From positions 124,001 to 188,000 of the forward strand of contig QPMI01000058.1 in NCBI GenBank assembly GCA_004431415.1: a stretch of DNA of 64,000 bases. The letters are read 5' to 3'. Positions 10,450 to 21,550 of this stretch are shown piece by piece (positions within the stretch are counted from its first letter, which is position 1; the number at the start of each line of letters is the position of its first letter). This DNA comes from Cyanophora paradoxa. Lineage: Eukaryota; Glaucocystophyceae; Cyanophorales; Cyanophoraceae. A program made the translations under genes and the position numbers. The notes below the pieces were generated by a model. That model was not told where the DNA came from. It did no database searches and was given only the letters and a program-made list of their open reading frames with translations.

Positions 10450-13400
10450 ATGATCAAACAATTGCTGCTCGTTGTGATCGCTTTTGTGTGCACGTGCACG
10501 CTGCAATATGTGGCTGGACAGACTAGTACTCCGCTGGTTGTCAGCACCATGTCGAGCTTCAACTGCACGGCGGGCGCGAGATGCGGTGTCAAGTGGACGC
10601 CGAGCACGACCTACGCCGAAGTCGATATCTCCGTCTGCCCGGCGGGACAGACGACCTACAACGCTTCCTGCGTGCTGGTGCGCTTTGGCCCGGCCCGCGG
10701 TCGGCGAAGACCTATAGCTATATAGCTAGGCCTGGCCATATGCATGCATGGGCCCTTCTAGACCTGTTAGCAGTGACACCCGGGTGTGTGACCGGCCGCG
10801 GCCGGCCCGGTGCACATGTACTTGCATAAAGAGACGATCGCGATAGACGTGAGCGAGGCACACCCTAGAACGTTAACGCATTCGGAATCCAGCTGCATTC
10901 ATTGCAAATTGCACCGCAAAGGCTCTAAGAGCACGTGCAGCCAAGGGGTACCGGTGGCTTGAGTTGCAGTACGTCGACGTCCTAGTTGCATGGAAGCTTA
11001 AGCTTTCATTTGAAACATTTGGCCATAGTCCGCGATAGCTAATGCAAGTAATTTTATAAGGACCGGCCCGGCGGCACCAGGCGACCAATATGGTGTCGCG
11101 GGTTTCAAAAGCGCTCTTGATCTAGATCTAGATCTCTGATCGGGGTTGATTGCAGGTGCACAGCGTGACGAGCACGAGCAACAACGGTGAGGTCGTGGTT
11201 ACGCTGCCCACGGGGCTCTTCGACTCCATCTGCGGAATCGCTTTCACGTAAACATCTGGCGGGATCTCGTCCCATGCACGTGCACGCGGCTGATGTGCGT
11301 CGCGCGCAGCGGGAGCTCGTGCGGAGCGACATGGGTAGTCGCGTCGCGCCGTTCCCCACGATCAGCGGATCTCGGGTGCTCACGACGCTGGGAGGCCGAC
11401 CGGTGAGCGTAGCCATTTGACCGCAGAGCGATCGCGAGAGGAAGATCTAGATCTGGAGTGCCCAGCTATAGAGCTGGTTCTCGACCAATGTCAATTTGCA
11501 TCCCCGGCCCGCCCCGCGCCACGCCCCCCCCCTCTCCCCCCCCTCCCCCCCCCCCCCCCAACCCAGGCCCCCCTCCTTCCCCCCCCCTCCCCCCACCGGA
11601 ACCCTGGCCCGGCCTCCAGCTTCAGTGGGTCCCCACCCCGCAGTGGGCCGGGCCCCCCTCCGCCACCCTTCCTTGATCGATTTTAATTTAGCGTTCAATT
11701 CTTCAAGCCTGCAGCTGTCGACGTCTGATGATATAGATTTATATCCGGATCCTTAATTTAAATGAGATTGGTCGTTCCGGATCGAGTGTCTCATTTACAA
11801 TCCGCCGGTCTGCGGCAGTTCGCAAATTGCTCATGAATGCTCAAAAAAGCGCGCAGGCGACCAGAGGCTGTACGTGAACGTGCTGGCAACGTCAGCGGCA
11901 ACCTGCATCATTGGGGCCGACTGCATGGTCAAGTTCGACAATATTTTCTACACGTGGGTGTATGTCTGCCCTTCGTACCAGACGACATACTCTTCAACGC
12001 TATGCATTGTTGTGCGCTCTTAGATTCTATAATCCGTCGCAAAGCTTTTTCACATCCGCGCTGATGAAGGACGCCTAACGTTAACAGGGGAGCGCGAATT
12101 CGATGACGGCCGGGGTGACCATTCCCGCCTCCATTATGGCGGCGACGATGTTTACTTCAATCTGCGGAACATCGGGGTGCGCTAATATTTATTCTCAGCG
12201 CATGCGCGCGCGACCGCGAGCTCGCGCCGAGGCCAGCGCTAGCCGCCGGCGCCGCGCTTCACAACTCTGAAGCGCAGTATACCACGATGCTAGCGCTACC
12301 GAATTACCGTTTGACTGAACTGATCATGCGATCGCCGACGCAGCGTTGCATGCACGGCAAACTTTGTGATTGCGAACGGCTACCCGCCCACCGATCTGCT
12401 CATCGTCGGCTACCGCAGCTTCACACTCAACCCGCGTGAGTTCTTCCTGCCGTGTTTCAGTCAAGGGCCGGCCGCTCGCGGCTGGTACGGTGCATTAGCA
12501 GGGAGCTTGGCCTGACTGCGATTCTTTAAAGCGAGCACTCCGCTGGTTGTCAGCACCATGTCGAGCTTCAACTGCACGGCGGGCGCGAGATGCGGTGTCA
12601 AGTGGACGCCGAGCACGACCTACGCCGAAGTCGATATCTCCGTCTGCCCGGCGGGACAGACGACCTACAACGCTTCTTGCGTGCTGGTGCGCTTTGGCCC
12701 GGCCCGCGGTCGGCGAAGACCTATAGCTAGGCCTGGCCATATGCATGCATGGGCCCTTCTAGACCTGTTAACAGTGACACCGGCCGCGGCCGGCCCGGTG
12801 CACATGTACGTAATATTCTTGCATAAAGAGACGATCGCGATAGACGTGAGCGAGGCACACCCTAGAACGTTAACGCATTCGGAATCCAGCTGCGTTCATT
12901 GCAAATTGCACCGCAAAGGCTCTAAGAGCACGTGCAGCCAAGGGGTGGCTTGAGTTGCAGTACGTCGACGTCCTAGTTGCATGGAAGCTTTCATTTGAAA
13001 CATTTGGCCATAGTCCGCGATAGCTAATGCAAGTAATTTATAAGGACCGGCCCGGCGGCACCAGGCGACCAATATGGTGTCGCGGGTTTCAAAAGCGCTC
13101 TTGATCTAGATCTAGATCTCTGATCGGGGTTGATTGCAGGTGCACAGCGTGACGAGCACGAGCAACAACGGTGAGGTCGTGGTTACGCTGCCCACGGGGC
13201 TCTTCGACTCCATCTGCGGAATCGCTTTCACGTAAACATCTGGCGGGATCTCGTCCCATGCACGTGCACGCGGCTGATGTGCGTCGCGCGCAGCGGGAGC
13301 TCGTGCGGAGCGACATGGGTAGTCGCGTCGCGCCCGTTCCCCACGATCAGCGGATCTCGGGTGCTCACGACGCTGGGGAGGCCGACCGGTGAGCGTAGCC

Positions 13401-16400
13401 ATTTGACCCGCAGAGCGATCGCGAGAGGAAGATCTAGATCTGGAGTGCCCAGCTATAGAGCTGGTTCTCGACCAATGTCAATTTGCATCCCCGGCCCGCC
13501 CCGCGCCACGCCCCCCCCCCTCTCCCCCCCCCCTCCCCCCCCCCCCCCAACCCAGGCCCCCCTCCTTCCCCCCCCCCTCCCCCACTGGAACCCTGGCCCG
13601 GCCTCCAGCTTCAGTGGGTCCCCACCCCGCAGTGGGCCGGGCCCCCCTCCGCCACCCTTCCTTGATCGATTTAAATTTAGCGTTCAATTCTTCAAGCCTA
13701 GGCCTGCAGCTGTCGACGTCTGATGATATAGATTTATATCCGGATCCTTAATTTAAATGAGATTGGTCGTTCCGGATCGAGTGTCTCATTTACAATCCGC
13801 CGGTCTGCGGCAGTTCGCAAATTGAATGCTCAAAAAAGCGCGCAGGCGACCAGAGGCTGTACGTGAACGTGCTGGCAACGTCAGCGGCAACCTGCATCAT
13901 TGGGGCCGACTGCATGGTCAAGTTCGACAATATTTTCTACACGTGGGTGTATGTCTGCCCTTCGTACCAGACGACATACTCTTCAACGCTATGCATTGTT
14001 GTGCGCTCTTAGATTCTATAATCCGTCGCAAAGCTTTTTCACATCCGCGCTGATGAAGGACGCCTAACGTTAACAGGGGAGCGCGAATTCGATGACGGCC
14101 GGGGTGACCATTCCCGCCTCCATTATGGCGGCGACGATGTTTACTTCAATCTGCGGAACATCGGGGTGCGCTAATATTTATTCTCAGCGCATGCGCGCGC
14201 GACCGCGAGCTCGCGCCGAGGCCAGCGCTAGCCGCCGGCGCCGCGCTTCACAACTCTGAAGCGCAGTATACCACGATGCTAGCGCTACCGAATTACCGTT
14301 TGACTGAACTGATCATGCGATCGCCGACGCAGCGTTGCATGCACGGCAAACTTTGTGATTGCGAACGGCTACCCGCCCACCGATCTGCTCATCGTCGGCT
14401 ACCGCAGCTTCACACTCAACCCGCGTGAGTTCTTCCTGCCGTGTTTCAGTCAAGGGCCGGCCGCTCGCGGCTGGTACGGTGCATGCGCAGGGAGCTTGGC
14501 CTGACTGCGATTCTTTAAAGCGAGCACTCCGCTGGTTGTCAGCACCATGTCGAGCTTCAACTGCACGGCGGGCGCGAGATGCGGTGTCAAGTGGACGCCG
14601 AGCACGACCTACGCCGAAGTCGATATCTCCGTCTGCCCGGCGGGACAGACGACCTACAACGCTTCTTGCGTGCTGGTGCGCTTTGGCCCGGCCCGCGGTC
14701 GGCGAAGACCTATAGCTAGGCCTGGCCATATGCATGCATGGGCCCTTCTAGACCTGTTAGCAGTGACACCGGCCGCGGCCGGCCCGGTGCACATGTACGT
14801 AATATTCTTGCATAAAGAGACGATCGCGATAGACGTGAGCGAGGCACACCCTAGAACGTTAACGCATTCGGAATCCAGCTGCGTTCATTGCAAATTGCAC
14901 CGCAAAGGCTCTAAGAGCACGTGCAGCCAAGGGGTGGCTTGAGTTGCAGTACGTCGACGTCCTAGTTGCATGGAAGCTTAAGCTTTCATTTGAAACATTT
15001 GGCCATAGTCCGCGATAGCTAATGCAAGTAATTTATAAGGACCGGCCCGGCGGCACCAGGCGACCAATATGGTGTCGCGGGTTTCAAAAGCGCTCTTGAT
15101 CTAGATCTAGATCTCTGATCGGGGTTGATTGCAGGTGCACAGCGTGACGAGCACGAGCAACAACGGTGAGGTCGTGGTTACGCTGCCCACGGGGCTCTTC
15201 GACTCCATCTGCGGAATCGCTTTCACGTAAACATCTGGCGGGATCTCGTCCCATGCACGTGCACGCGGCTGATGTGCGTCGCGCGCAGCGGGAGCTCGTG
15301 CGGAGCGACATGGGTAGTCGCGTCGCGCCCGTTCCCCACGATCAGCGGATCTCGGGTGCTCACGACGCTGGGGAGGCCGACCGGTGAGCGCAGCCATTTG
15401 ACCCGCAGAGCGATCGCGAGAGGAAGATCTAGATCTGGAGTGCCCAGCTATAGAGCTGGTTCTCGACCAATGTCAATTTGCATCCCCGGCCCGCCCCGCG
15501 CTACGCCGCCCCCCCCCCCCCCCTCTCCCCCCCACTCCCCCCCCACCCAACCCCTTCCCATTTCCCCCCCCCCTCCCCCGCCCAACCCAGGCCCCCCTCC
15601 TTCCCCCCTCCCTCCCCCCCACCGGAACCCTGGCCCGGCCTCCAGCTTCAGTGGGTCCCCACCCCGCAGTGGGCCGGGCCCCCCTCCGCCACCCTTCCTT
15701 GATCGATTTAAATTTAGCGTTCAATTCTTCAAGCCTGTAGACGTCTGATGATATAGATTTATATCCGGATCCTTAATTTAAATGAGATTGGTCGTTCCGG
15801 ATCGAGTGTCTCATTTACAATCCGCCGGTCTGCGGCAGTTCGCAAATTGAATGCTCAAAAAAGCGCGCAGGCGACCAGAGGCTGTACGTGAACGTGCTGG
15901 CAACGTCAGCTGCAACCTGCATCATTGGGGCCAACTGCATGGTCAAGTTCGACAATATTTTCTACACGTGGGTGTATGTCTGCCCTTCGTACCAGACGAC
16001 ATACTCTTCAACGCTATGCATTGTTGTGCGCTCTTAGATTCTATAATCCGTCGCAAAGCTTTTTCACATCCGCGCTGATGAAGGACGCCTAACGTAACAG
16101 GGGAGCGCGAATTCGATGACGGCCGGGGTGACCATTCCCGCCACAATAACGTCAGCTGCGATGTTCAATTCCATCTGCGGACCATCGGGGTGCGCATACG
16201 TATACGCATGCGCTTGAGCTTGCGATGACGAGGTTGGACTGGATGTACTGATCATGAGACCGGTACCTCTGGCGCATGCATATGCAGAAATTCGTGCAAG
16301 GCGAATTACGTGATTGCGAACGGCTACCCGCCCACCGATCTGCTCATTGTCGGCTACCGTAGCTTCATTTTCGAGCTGTGTACGCAATACGAGTTCTTGC

Positions 16401-16661
16401 AGGTTCCTTGCCGCAGTGTCTTCAATTACTAATGGCGCCTCTCCGTGCTGGCATCGTGCAGTCGCAGGCGCTTCGCTTATCACACCGACGCCCCGTCCCA
16501 CGGCCCTGCCAACGGCCTTACCCACGCCTGCGCCGGCCGCTCCGCTGGCCGCCCCCGGTTCGCCATCACTTCAAGGGTGTGTGGCGGGTCAGTCGGAAGC
16601 GTGCATCGTGGTGGACGGCGCTTCCATTCAGATGAACGGCGGTAACATTGTCATCGGCTAA
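10450..16661 (+). CDS. Secreted Cys-containing repeat protein (triplicated units)
   Basis: Function unknown. ATG 10450 opens a clear signal peptide (MIKQLLLVVIAFVCTCTLQ, then AGQ). The mature part repeats one exon set three times: A (PLVVSTMSSFNCTAGARCGV...QTTYNASC; 10525, 12530, 14520), B (VHSVTSTSNNGEVVVTLPTG; 11153, 13139, 15134), C (LYVNVLATSAATCIIGADCM...QTTYSSTLC; ~11870, ~13860, ~15885), D (ANSMTAGVTIPASI; ~12090, ~14080, ~16100) and E (VIANGYPPTDLLIVGYRS; ~12360, ~14350, ~16310). A+B and C+D resemble each other (C..GA.C.VK, QTTY..(S/T).C), so each unit is itself two related beta-sandwich-like domains. The last exon (~16452-16661) is Pro/Thr-rich and ends MNGGNIVIG. The reading phases of these boundaries agree. 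I infer an extracellular or cell-wall protein of about 700 residues; the spacing is vaguely Kre9/Knh1-like but not assignable. An upstream in-frame ATG at 10405 is less likely. Confidence 0.6.
10525..16150 (+). repeat. ~2-kb tandem gene-internal repeat, three units
   Basis: The ATGTCGAGCTTC word of exon A starts at 10549, 12558 and 14547, giving periods of 2009 and 1989 bp. Exons and introns alike are almost identical between units; differences are mainly in homopolymer lengths of the C-rich intron blocks (11520-11600, 13507-13590, 15505-15620) and in small indels. The third unit diverges from about 16140. This looks like very recent unequal crossing-over or gene conversion. Confidence 0.9.
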
Positions 16662-17109
16662 GTCGGCACAGCCAGCCCATGTTTGAGTGTGTTTATATAT
16701 AGTCTTCGTTTCATGCATTCGTTCCATTTCGTAGTCACTCAATCAGCGGATCGTTTTAGGGTGTTATCTGATTATCACGCAGTCCCCCTTCTTGTGGAAA
16801 GCCCACTTGATTTCGGCAATCGCATTATCAGCGCTAGCCCATGTTTTAGTGTGGTTATATATAGCATATATATTCTTAGTTTCATGCAGTTGTTCCATTT
16901 TGCGGTCGTTTCACGATGTTTTCAATTTAGACAGTGGAATTGCGCAGTCGCCCAATTCCAGGGGTTCGGCTCCAGTCCGGCCTTTCATTTACACGATAGA
17001 TACGTATACGTCCCAAAACAATCGCAATCCCGCCCTGCACAAGTCGACGTCATGTATAATTGCCCAATCCCAAGTCCCAATCCCGCCCTGCCCAACTGAA
17101 TCCCCCCCC

Positions 17110-17140
<31 letters not shown>

Positions 17141-17600
17141 ACACACACACCTCGGGGCTATCCCGCGTGTTGTTGCGGGCGAATTCGAAATCTTAGGCGG
17201 CTGCAGCCTTAGAGAATTTACTGTTCGTAGAGACCCGGGTTCAATTCCGGCAGTTCGCTTCGGCGTGCTTAGAGACTCGGGTTCGAATCCAGCGGCTCGC
17301 TTTTCATAAGTGTCTGAGCCGTCTGATTGGATCATATGATCTGATCATGAGAGCTTCGGACGGACAGCGTGAGGGCTTTAAGAGCCCGGCGCGTGCGTGT
17401 TTAGAGGGATTTTGCCATTCCCGGAGACCGGCCTAGTAGAGAGACTAGAGTAGTGAAACTCTGTCGGATCAAATCTACGAGTACTGTCATACTGCTGAAC
17501 CTGCATCACTCTGGGGCCGGTCTTGCACTCACTGCAGGTCAGATTCACTCTATAACCTGTTGTCTAGAATCCCGTGCCACCCCTAGGGCACCGGAATGGG
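16662..17600. other. Intergenic region with small duplications and microsatellite
   Basis: Two diverged copies of a ~70-bp AT-rich segment (16676-16735 and 16838-16895, sharing AGCCCATGTTT and TTATATATAG) follow the stop of the secreted gene and may be 3' UTR. At 17101-17150 a C-run passes into a (CA)n microsatellite. Two B-box-like words (GGGTTCAATTCC at 17227 and GGGTTCGAATCC at 17278) lie close together, but no complete tRNA fold is visible. Confidence 0.5.
17101..17150. repeat. C-run plus (CA)n microsatellite
   Basis: About 25 C residues followed directly by about 12 CA repeats. Confidence 0.9.
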
Positions 17601-17604
17601 GATT

Positions 17605-18440
17605 CACAGCTGGGCATGCGCAGCCACAGCACAGCACAGCGGGGCGAACATGACTTCCAATTTTGCAAACCGCGAACGCATACGTGTATGTCTTAGACCT
17701 CGCAATCAAAGTGAACGACGATAGCTATAGCTATAGGCAACTCTGCTTTATGGCCGCGGGGCCCCCGCCCCCTCCGCTTCCGCCTCCGCCTCGGCAAGGA
17801 ACGGAAGGGCCCAGGGGACCGCCCCCTCGGGCACGGCCGCCGCGGCCGACGCCGCCGCCCCGCAGAGCTCCGCCGCCGCCGACGCCGCCGCGCGCTGCTG
17901 CGCGGCAACCGCCGCCTGCGGATGCGGGGCGGGTCACGATCGGGCCGGGGCGGGGCGGGCGGGGCGGGCGGGCGGGCGGGTCGGGCTTGGCGGGAGGGGC
18001 GGGCCTGGATCCCGGAGCCGGCGCGCCGCGGCGGCGTCCCCAAAGAAGAGAACTGCGTCCAGCGTGGCCCGCAGCGCCGCTAGCGCTGCGCCGCCCGGCG
18101 TCGGCCGCGGGCGCGAGCGGCGCTGGGGCGGGCGTGGGGGGTACCCGATGTCTCGGGCGGGGGCGAGGCGAGGGCGCGCAGCTCTTCCTGCAGGCGCTCC
18201 TCCTCCTGCGGGCGGGCGGGGGGTACGTCATCTCATCTCATCTCATTAGGCGCTCAGATAGGGGGGGGGGAGAAGGCCCCGGAGGGGAGGGGGGTACGCG
18301 CGCCTCGGAGACGACGCTGCGGGTCTCGAGGTCGTCGAGGGCGCCCCCCTCGCCGTCGGCCGCGGCGCCCGCCCCCGCGTTCGCCTCTGCGTGAACGAAG
18401 GGCGCGTCAGAGGGTGGCGGCGTAGGAGGCGATATCAGAT
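17605..18440 (-). pseudogene. Copied fragment of the ELP1 3' end
   Basis: Closely matches 29175-29760 plus 30300-30460 of the intact ELP1 gene on the same strand. It carries the exon encoding the acidic DGEGGALDDLETRSVVSEAR block, the ERLQEELRALASPPPETS exon, the ATLDA-type exon, and the terminal exon ending AEAEAEAEGAGAPRP with its stop near 17750. The ~500 bp that in ELP1 separates these parts (29770-30290, with two exons) is missing. The copy extends beyond the stop into the ELP1 downstream flank. It has no promoter-proximal exons and cannot encode Elongator function. Confidence 0.8.
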
Positions 18441-18639
18441 TCTCTCTTTGTCTCTTTTCAGTTTAATAAATATAAATATATTTCTATCGTTGCCAAAACC
18501 ATTTCGGAAAAGCTGCTGAGCTAAGGAAATATTTCCTAGCTACATAGGCTCATCCTAAGCTCACACTCGCCTCGACGAGTCCGCTAGTTCCGATTAGCCG
18601 CGCTAGCTGCTAGCACAGTGCTGCAGTGCTAGCGCAGCG

Positions 18640-18870
18640 TTTGTGGCATTAATATGACACCGGTACCACCTTGACATTACATGTGACACCACTCTGACAT
18701 TATAAATATAGTGTCAGGATAGTGTCTGGATGCGCCATTCAAGCAATGATTTTAGAGACTGTGGCCGGTAATTCACCAAAAAAAATGATTTTAGAGTCAG
18801 GATGGTGTCAGGGCTGACACTTCCCTGACAATATAAATAGTGTCAGGGTTGTGTCCGGATAGTGCCACTT
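18640..18870. mobile_element. MITE-like element, TGACA-word copy
   Basis: The ends read GTGGCATTA...TGACACCGGTACCA and, in reverse complement, GTGGCACTA...GACAC. The interior repeats TGACAC/GTGTCA many times in both orientations and includes one dispersed GGCCGGTAATTCACC motif (18766). It resembles the TA-flanked elements at 19393, 19824 and 45115 in design, but its borders are less certain. Confidence 0.4.
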
Positions 18871-18889
18871 CCTACCCCCGGGCCCATTC

Positions 18890-19216
18890 TACTAGTGCCG
18901 GCTGCTTCTTCTCCTGGACGGCGGAGGCGACGGCGTCGAAGCGCGGCGGCGCCTGGGCGACGGAGCGCGCCGGCCGCGCCGGCGCCGCGGCGAAGGCGGC
19001 GCGGCTCCCGAGGAAGGCCGACTCCGCGGCCGAGCGGCGGCAGCCGGTTCCGGCGCGGGTAGAGGCATGAACGAGGCCGCGACCCGCGGGGCGGACCGGG
19101 GCCTGAGCGCCGCTCGGGCCGTCATGATCAGCCGCTGCGGCACCGAGCGACGAGAATCGACGCACCCAAACATCGGCAGCCCATGCCACGGGGCACACTG
19201 CGAACGCGGTCGACAT
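18890..19216 (-). pseudogene. Copied fragment of the glyoxalase I first exon
   Basis: About 110 codons starting [18 protein letters not shown] that align throughout with the glyoxalase leader at 10051-9720 ([18 protein letters not shown]), including VASAVQEK near the exon end. The glyoxalase domains themselves are absent and the match stops near the donor of the first intron. It is therefore a truncated duplicate of the 5' end only. Confidence 0.8.
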
Positions 19217-19392
19217 CCTCAGCAGCCCCAGCTATAGGTGGCCCTAGTGGTGGTAGACCCGGCGTACGGTGTACCCCGCAGGCCCAGCGGCGCCGCGCCG
19301 GCGGCGCCGCCGCGCCGGTCGACGTCCAGCTTAATCATACTACGTATACTACAATGATACTAGTCCCAGCCTGCGGAACTACAGCAGTAGTA

Positions 19393-19721
19393 ACGTATAA
19401 CACAATATTAATGCGCTCAATATTAATGCGTTTTTGGACCCAGACCCCTAGTACAGCTGTATACGCCCCCACAGTGCTGGAGTAGACTAGAGGCTGTGGC
19501 CGGTAATTCACCAAAAAAATAGTACAGCTAAGAATGCGCCCCCAAATTAATGCGTTTTTACGCTTCGTCGCCTGCATTAGGGGGGTACTGAGGTCTACTG
19601 ACACCAGTTTCTTAGCAATCTGTTAATAATGCGCCCCCAAATTAATGCGTTTTGACGGCAGAAAACGCATTAAATTGGGGGCGCATTAATATTATGCGCG
19701 CACTAATATTCTGTTATACGG
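19393..19721. mobile_element. TA-flanked MITE, AATGCG-word copy
   Basis: Terminal inverted repeats of about 40 bp (ACGTATAACACAATATTAAT at the left; CCGTATAACAGAATATTAGT read inward from the right) are flanked on both sides by TA, as for Tc1/mariner-type insertions. The interior holds several copies of ATGCGCCCCCAAATTAATGC and its reverse complement, plus one dispersed GGCCGGTAATTCACC motif at 19499. No transposase is present. Confidence 0.7.
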
Positions 19722-19823
19722 TAGTTTTACTAAGTTAGACTTTGTAGTTAAAGCGCATCTTGGGTGGACCCATAATAGGTCCCATATGCATGATCACTGA
19801 GTCATGATCAGGAATTTGCGCTA

Positions 19824-20085
19824 CTGTGTGGCACTATAATACCGCGGCCACTTAATTACCGCGGTACCAAATTACCGCGCCGCGAATTTGTTAAAACGCG
19901 GTAATTTGGTGCCGCGGTAACAAGCTGCAGCCAAGTTGCTCTATACAGTACCCCCCACAATTACTGCCCAATACAAACCTCCAGTTTTTTAAAACGCGGT
20001 AATTTGGTACCGCGGTATTTTGGCCACCCTCGGGCCGGAGTTTTTAACGCGGTAATTTATGCCGCGGTAATTTAGTGCCACACGG
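19824..20085. mobile_element. TA-flanked MITE, ACCGCG-word copy
   Basis: The inverted ends (CTGTGTGGCACTATAATACC left; CCGTGTGGCACTAAATTACC from the right) sit between TA dinucleotides. Inside, CGCGGTAATTTGGTACCGCG and close variants recur in both orientations. Length is 262 bp with no coding capacity. Confidence 0.75.
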
Positions 20086-21540
20086 TAGCGCTAGCATTTG
20101 CAATTGATCATCGGATCATCATGCATATGGCATGAGCACAAGCAGCGTGTGCCACGGTGACAAGCTTCGCGGCCGGCTCGCGTCCGAGCTCAAGCTACCC
20201 GGTACAGCAATTGCATCATGGCATTGAATTCGAGCTTGTTGAATTATAATTCGCGAGCTGCACTCGATTCATTAAGCTCATGATCATGCAATTGCAAGCT
20301 AATCATCAATGCTCAAGCCAAAACGGCTACAGGCTACAGCTACCGGTATAGCTAGCGCCGAGTCGCCGTCGACTCGCCGACTCGCCGTCGACTCGGGCCG
20401 ATCATCGCCGACTCGACGCCGAGTCGGATCATCTCGGATGGCAGATCATGGCAGTGATGGCACGCGTACCGGTCCGTACCGTAGTACGTCACTGTACGTG
20501 CCGTGCTTCTTTGCGGCGAACCCTGGCTAGCGCTCGCCCTCCCGGAGCCCAGGCTAGCGCTCGAGCTCGTGCCGCCGCTGCGGCCGCATCACTGGCATGA
20601 TCATGATTCACTGCGCATGCGGCCGGGCTGCAGCCTGCAGTGCGGCATCAGGCTGCCATCAGCCACAGCTGTACTACGGTAATCGCCGAGTCGCACCAGC
20701 CATGGATATGGCCATCTGCTAGCTATAGCCGCTGAGCCGATTCCGCGGCGCGCGCGGCGGGCGGCGTAGTCAAGTCAGCCGCGCAGATCTCGAGCTCCCT
20801 GTAGCTAGTGTCATCTATAGACGCAAGTTGGCCATGGCTAGCCCTCCAGCTCCGGAGGTCGCGCATCTCGAGCTTGAGATCCCGGCGGTTGTTCTGCAGC
20901 TGGCCATGGATATCGATCATGATCACGATGGCACGTGCCGCCCTCGCCCTCGTGCCGCCGCTGCGGCCGCATCAGCGGGAGCACCATACGATGGACAGGC
21001 GCGTGCATCGTATACGTACGCGTGCATTGTATGGTGCTCCCGTGATGCTGCCGCAGCGGCGGTACCGCGACCGGTACCGCGGCCGGCGCCGTGATCATGA
21101 TTCCGAGGATTTAGAGATCTCACCGACGCAAACCGGCCGCGGGGCGCGGCCGACAGTCGACCGCCCCGCTGCATCGGTATCTGAGAAACGCGGCGTCATC
21201 ACAACGGCCATGGCCAGGCCGGCGTCAACTGATGACGTTTCCGATGATCATGCATATGATCAAGTGCGCTAGCTCGCTGTATCGCTGATTCGTTAATTTA
21301 TCGACGAATTCGAGCTCGAGTATCGATATAACGTTATCGGATGTGCGCAGGCTGCAGGTCCCCCTGTAGCTATGGCTAGGCCTGCCGGGCTGCAGCCAAA
21401 TTCAAACCTACGCATCCAGGAGGAAACTCGCCCAGGCCTAGGCGTTGATCATGACGGTCCAGGAAGGCTCGAGCTTCAAGACGCGTACGTGCAAGGTGCG
21501 AATAGTACTGTAGCTATAGCTGCCGACTTGACTCACTCGC
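20086..21540. other. Palindrome-dense intergenic DNA
   Basis: No exon is recognised. The stretch is rich in 4-8-bp palindromes (GATC, ATGCAT, CCGCGG, GTCGAC, TAGCTA). One large imperfect hairpin has arms of ~37 bp at 20956-20992 and 21024-21060 around a ~31-bp loop; a further copy of its arm lies at 20569-20592. The open frames here look fortuitous. Confidence 0.5.
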
Positions 21541-21550
21541 GGTCCCTCAG

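Noticed and set aside
10525-16150. Regular repeats considered as a CRISPR-like or satellite array
   Set aside because: Unit is ~2 kb with coding exons in frame; it is a gene-internal tandem duplication.
17220-17305. Two tRNA T-arm-like sequences, candidate tRNA genes
   Set aside because: No acceptor, D or anticodon stems can be built around either one; at most tRNA-derived repeat remnants.
17739-18394. Proline-rich plus-strand ORF (and its twin at 29231-29821)
   Set aside because: Shadow of the Ala-rich C-terminal exon of ELP1 and its duplicated fragment on the minus strand.
20808-21272. 154-codon plus-strand open frame
   Set aside because: Runs through the hairpin and palindrome DNA; composition-driven and without family resemblance.
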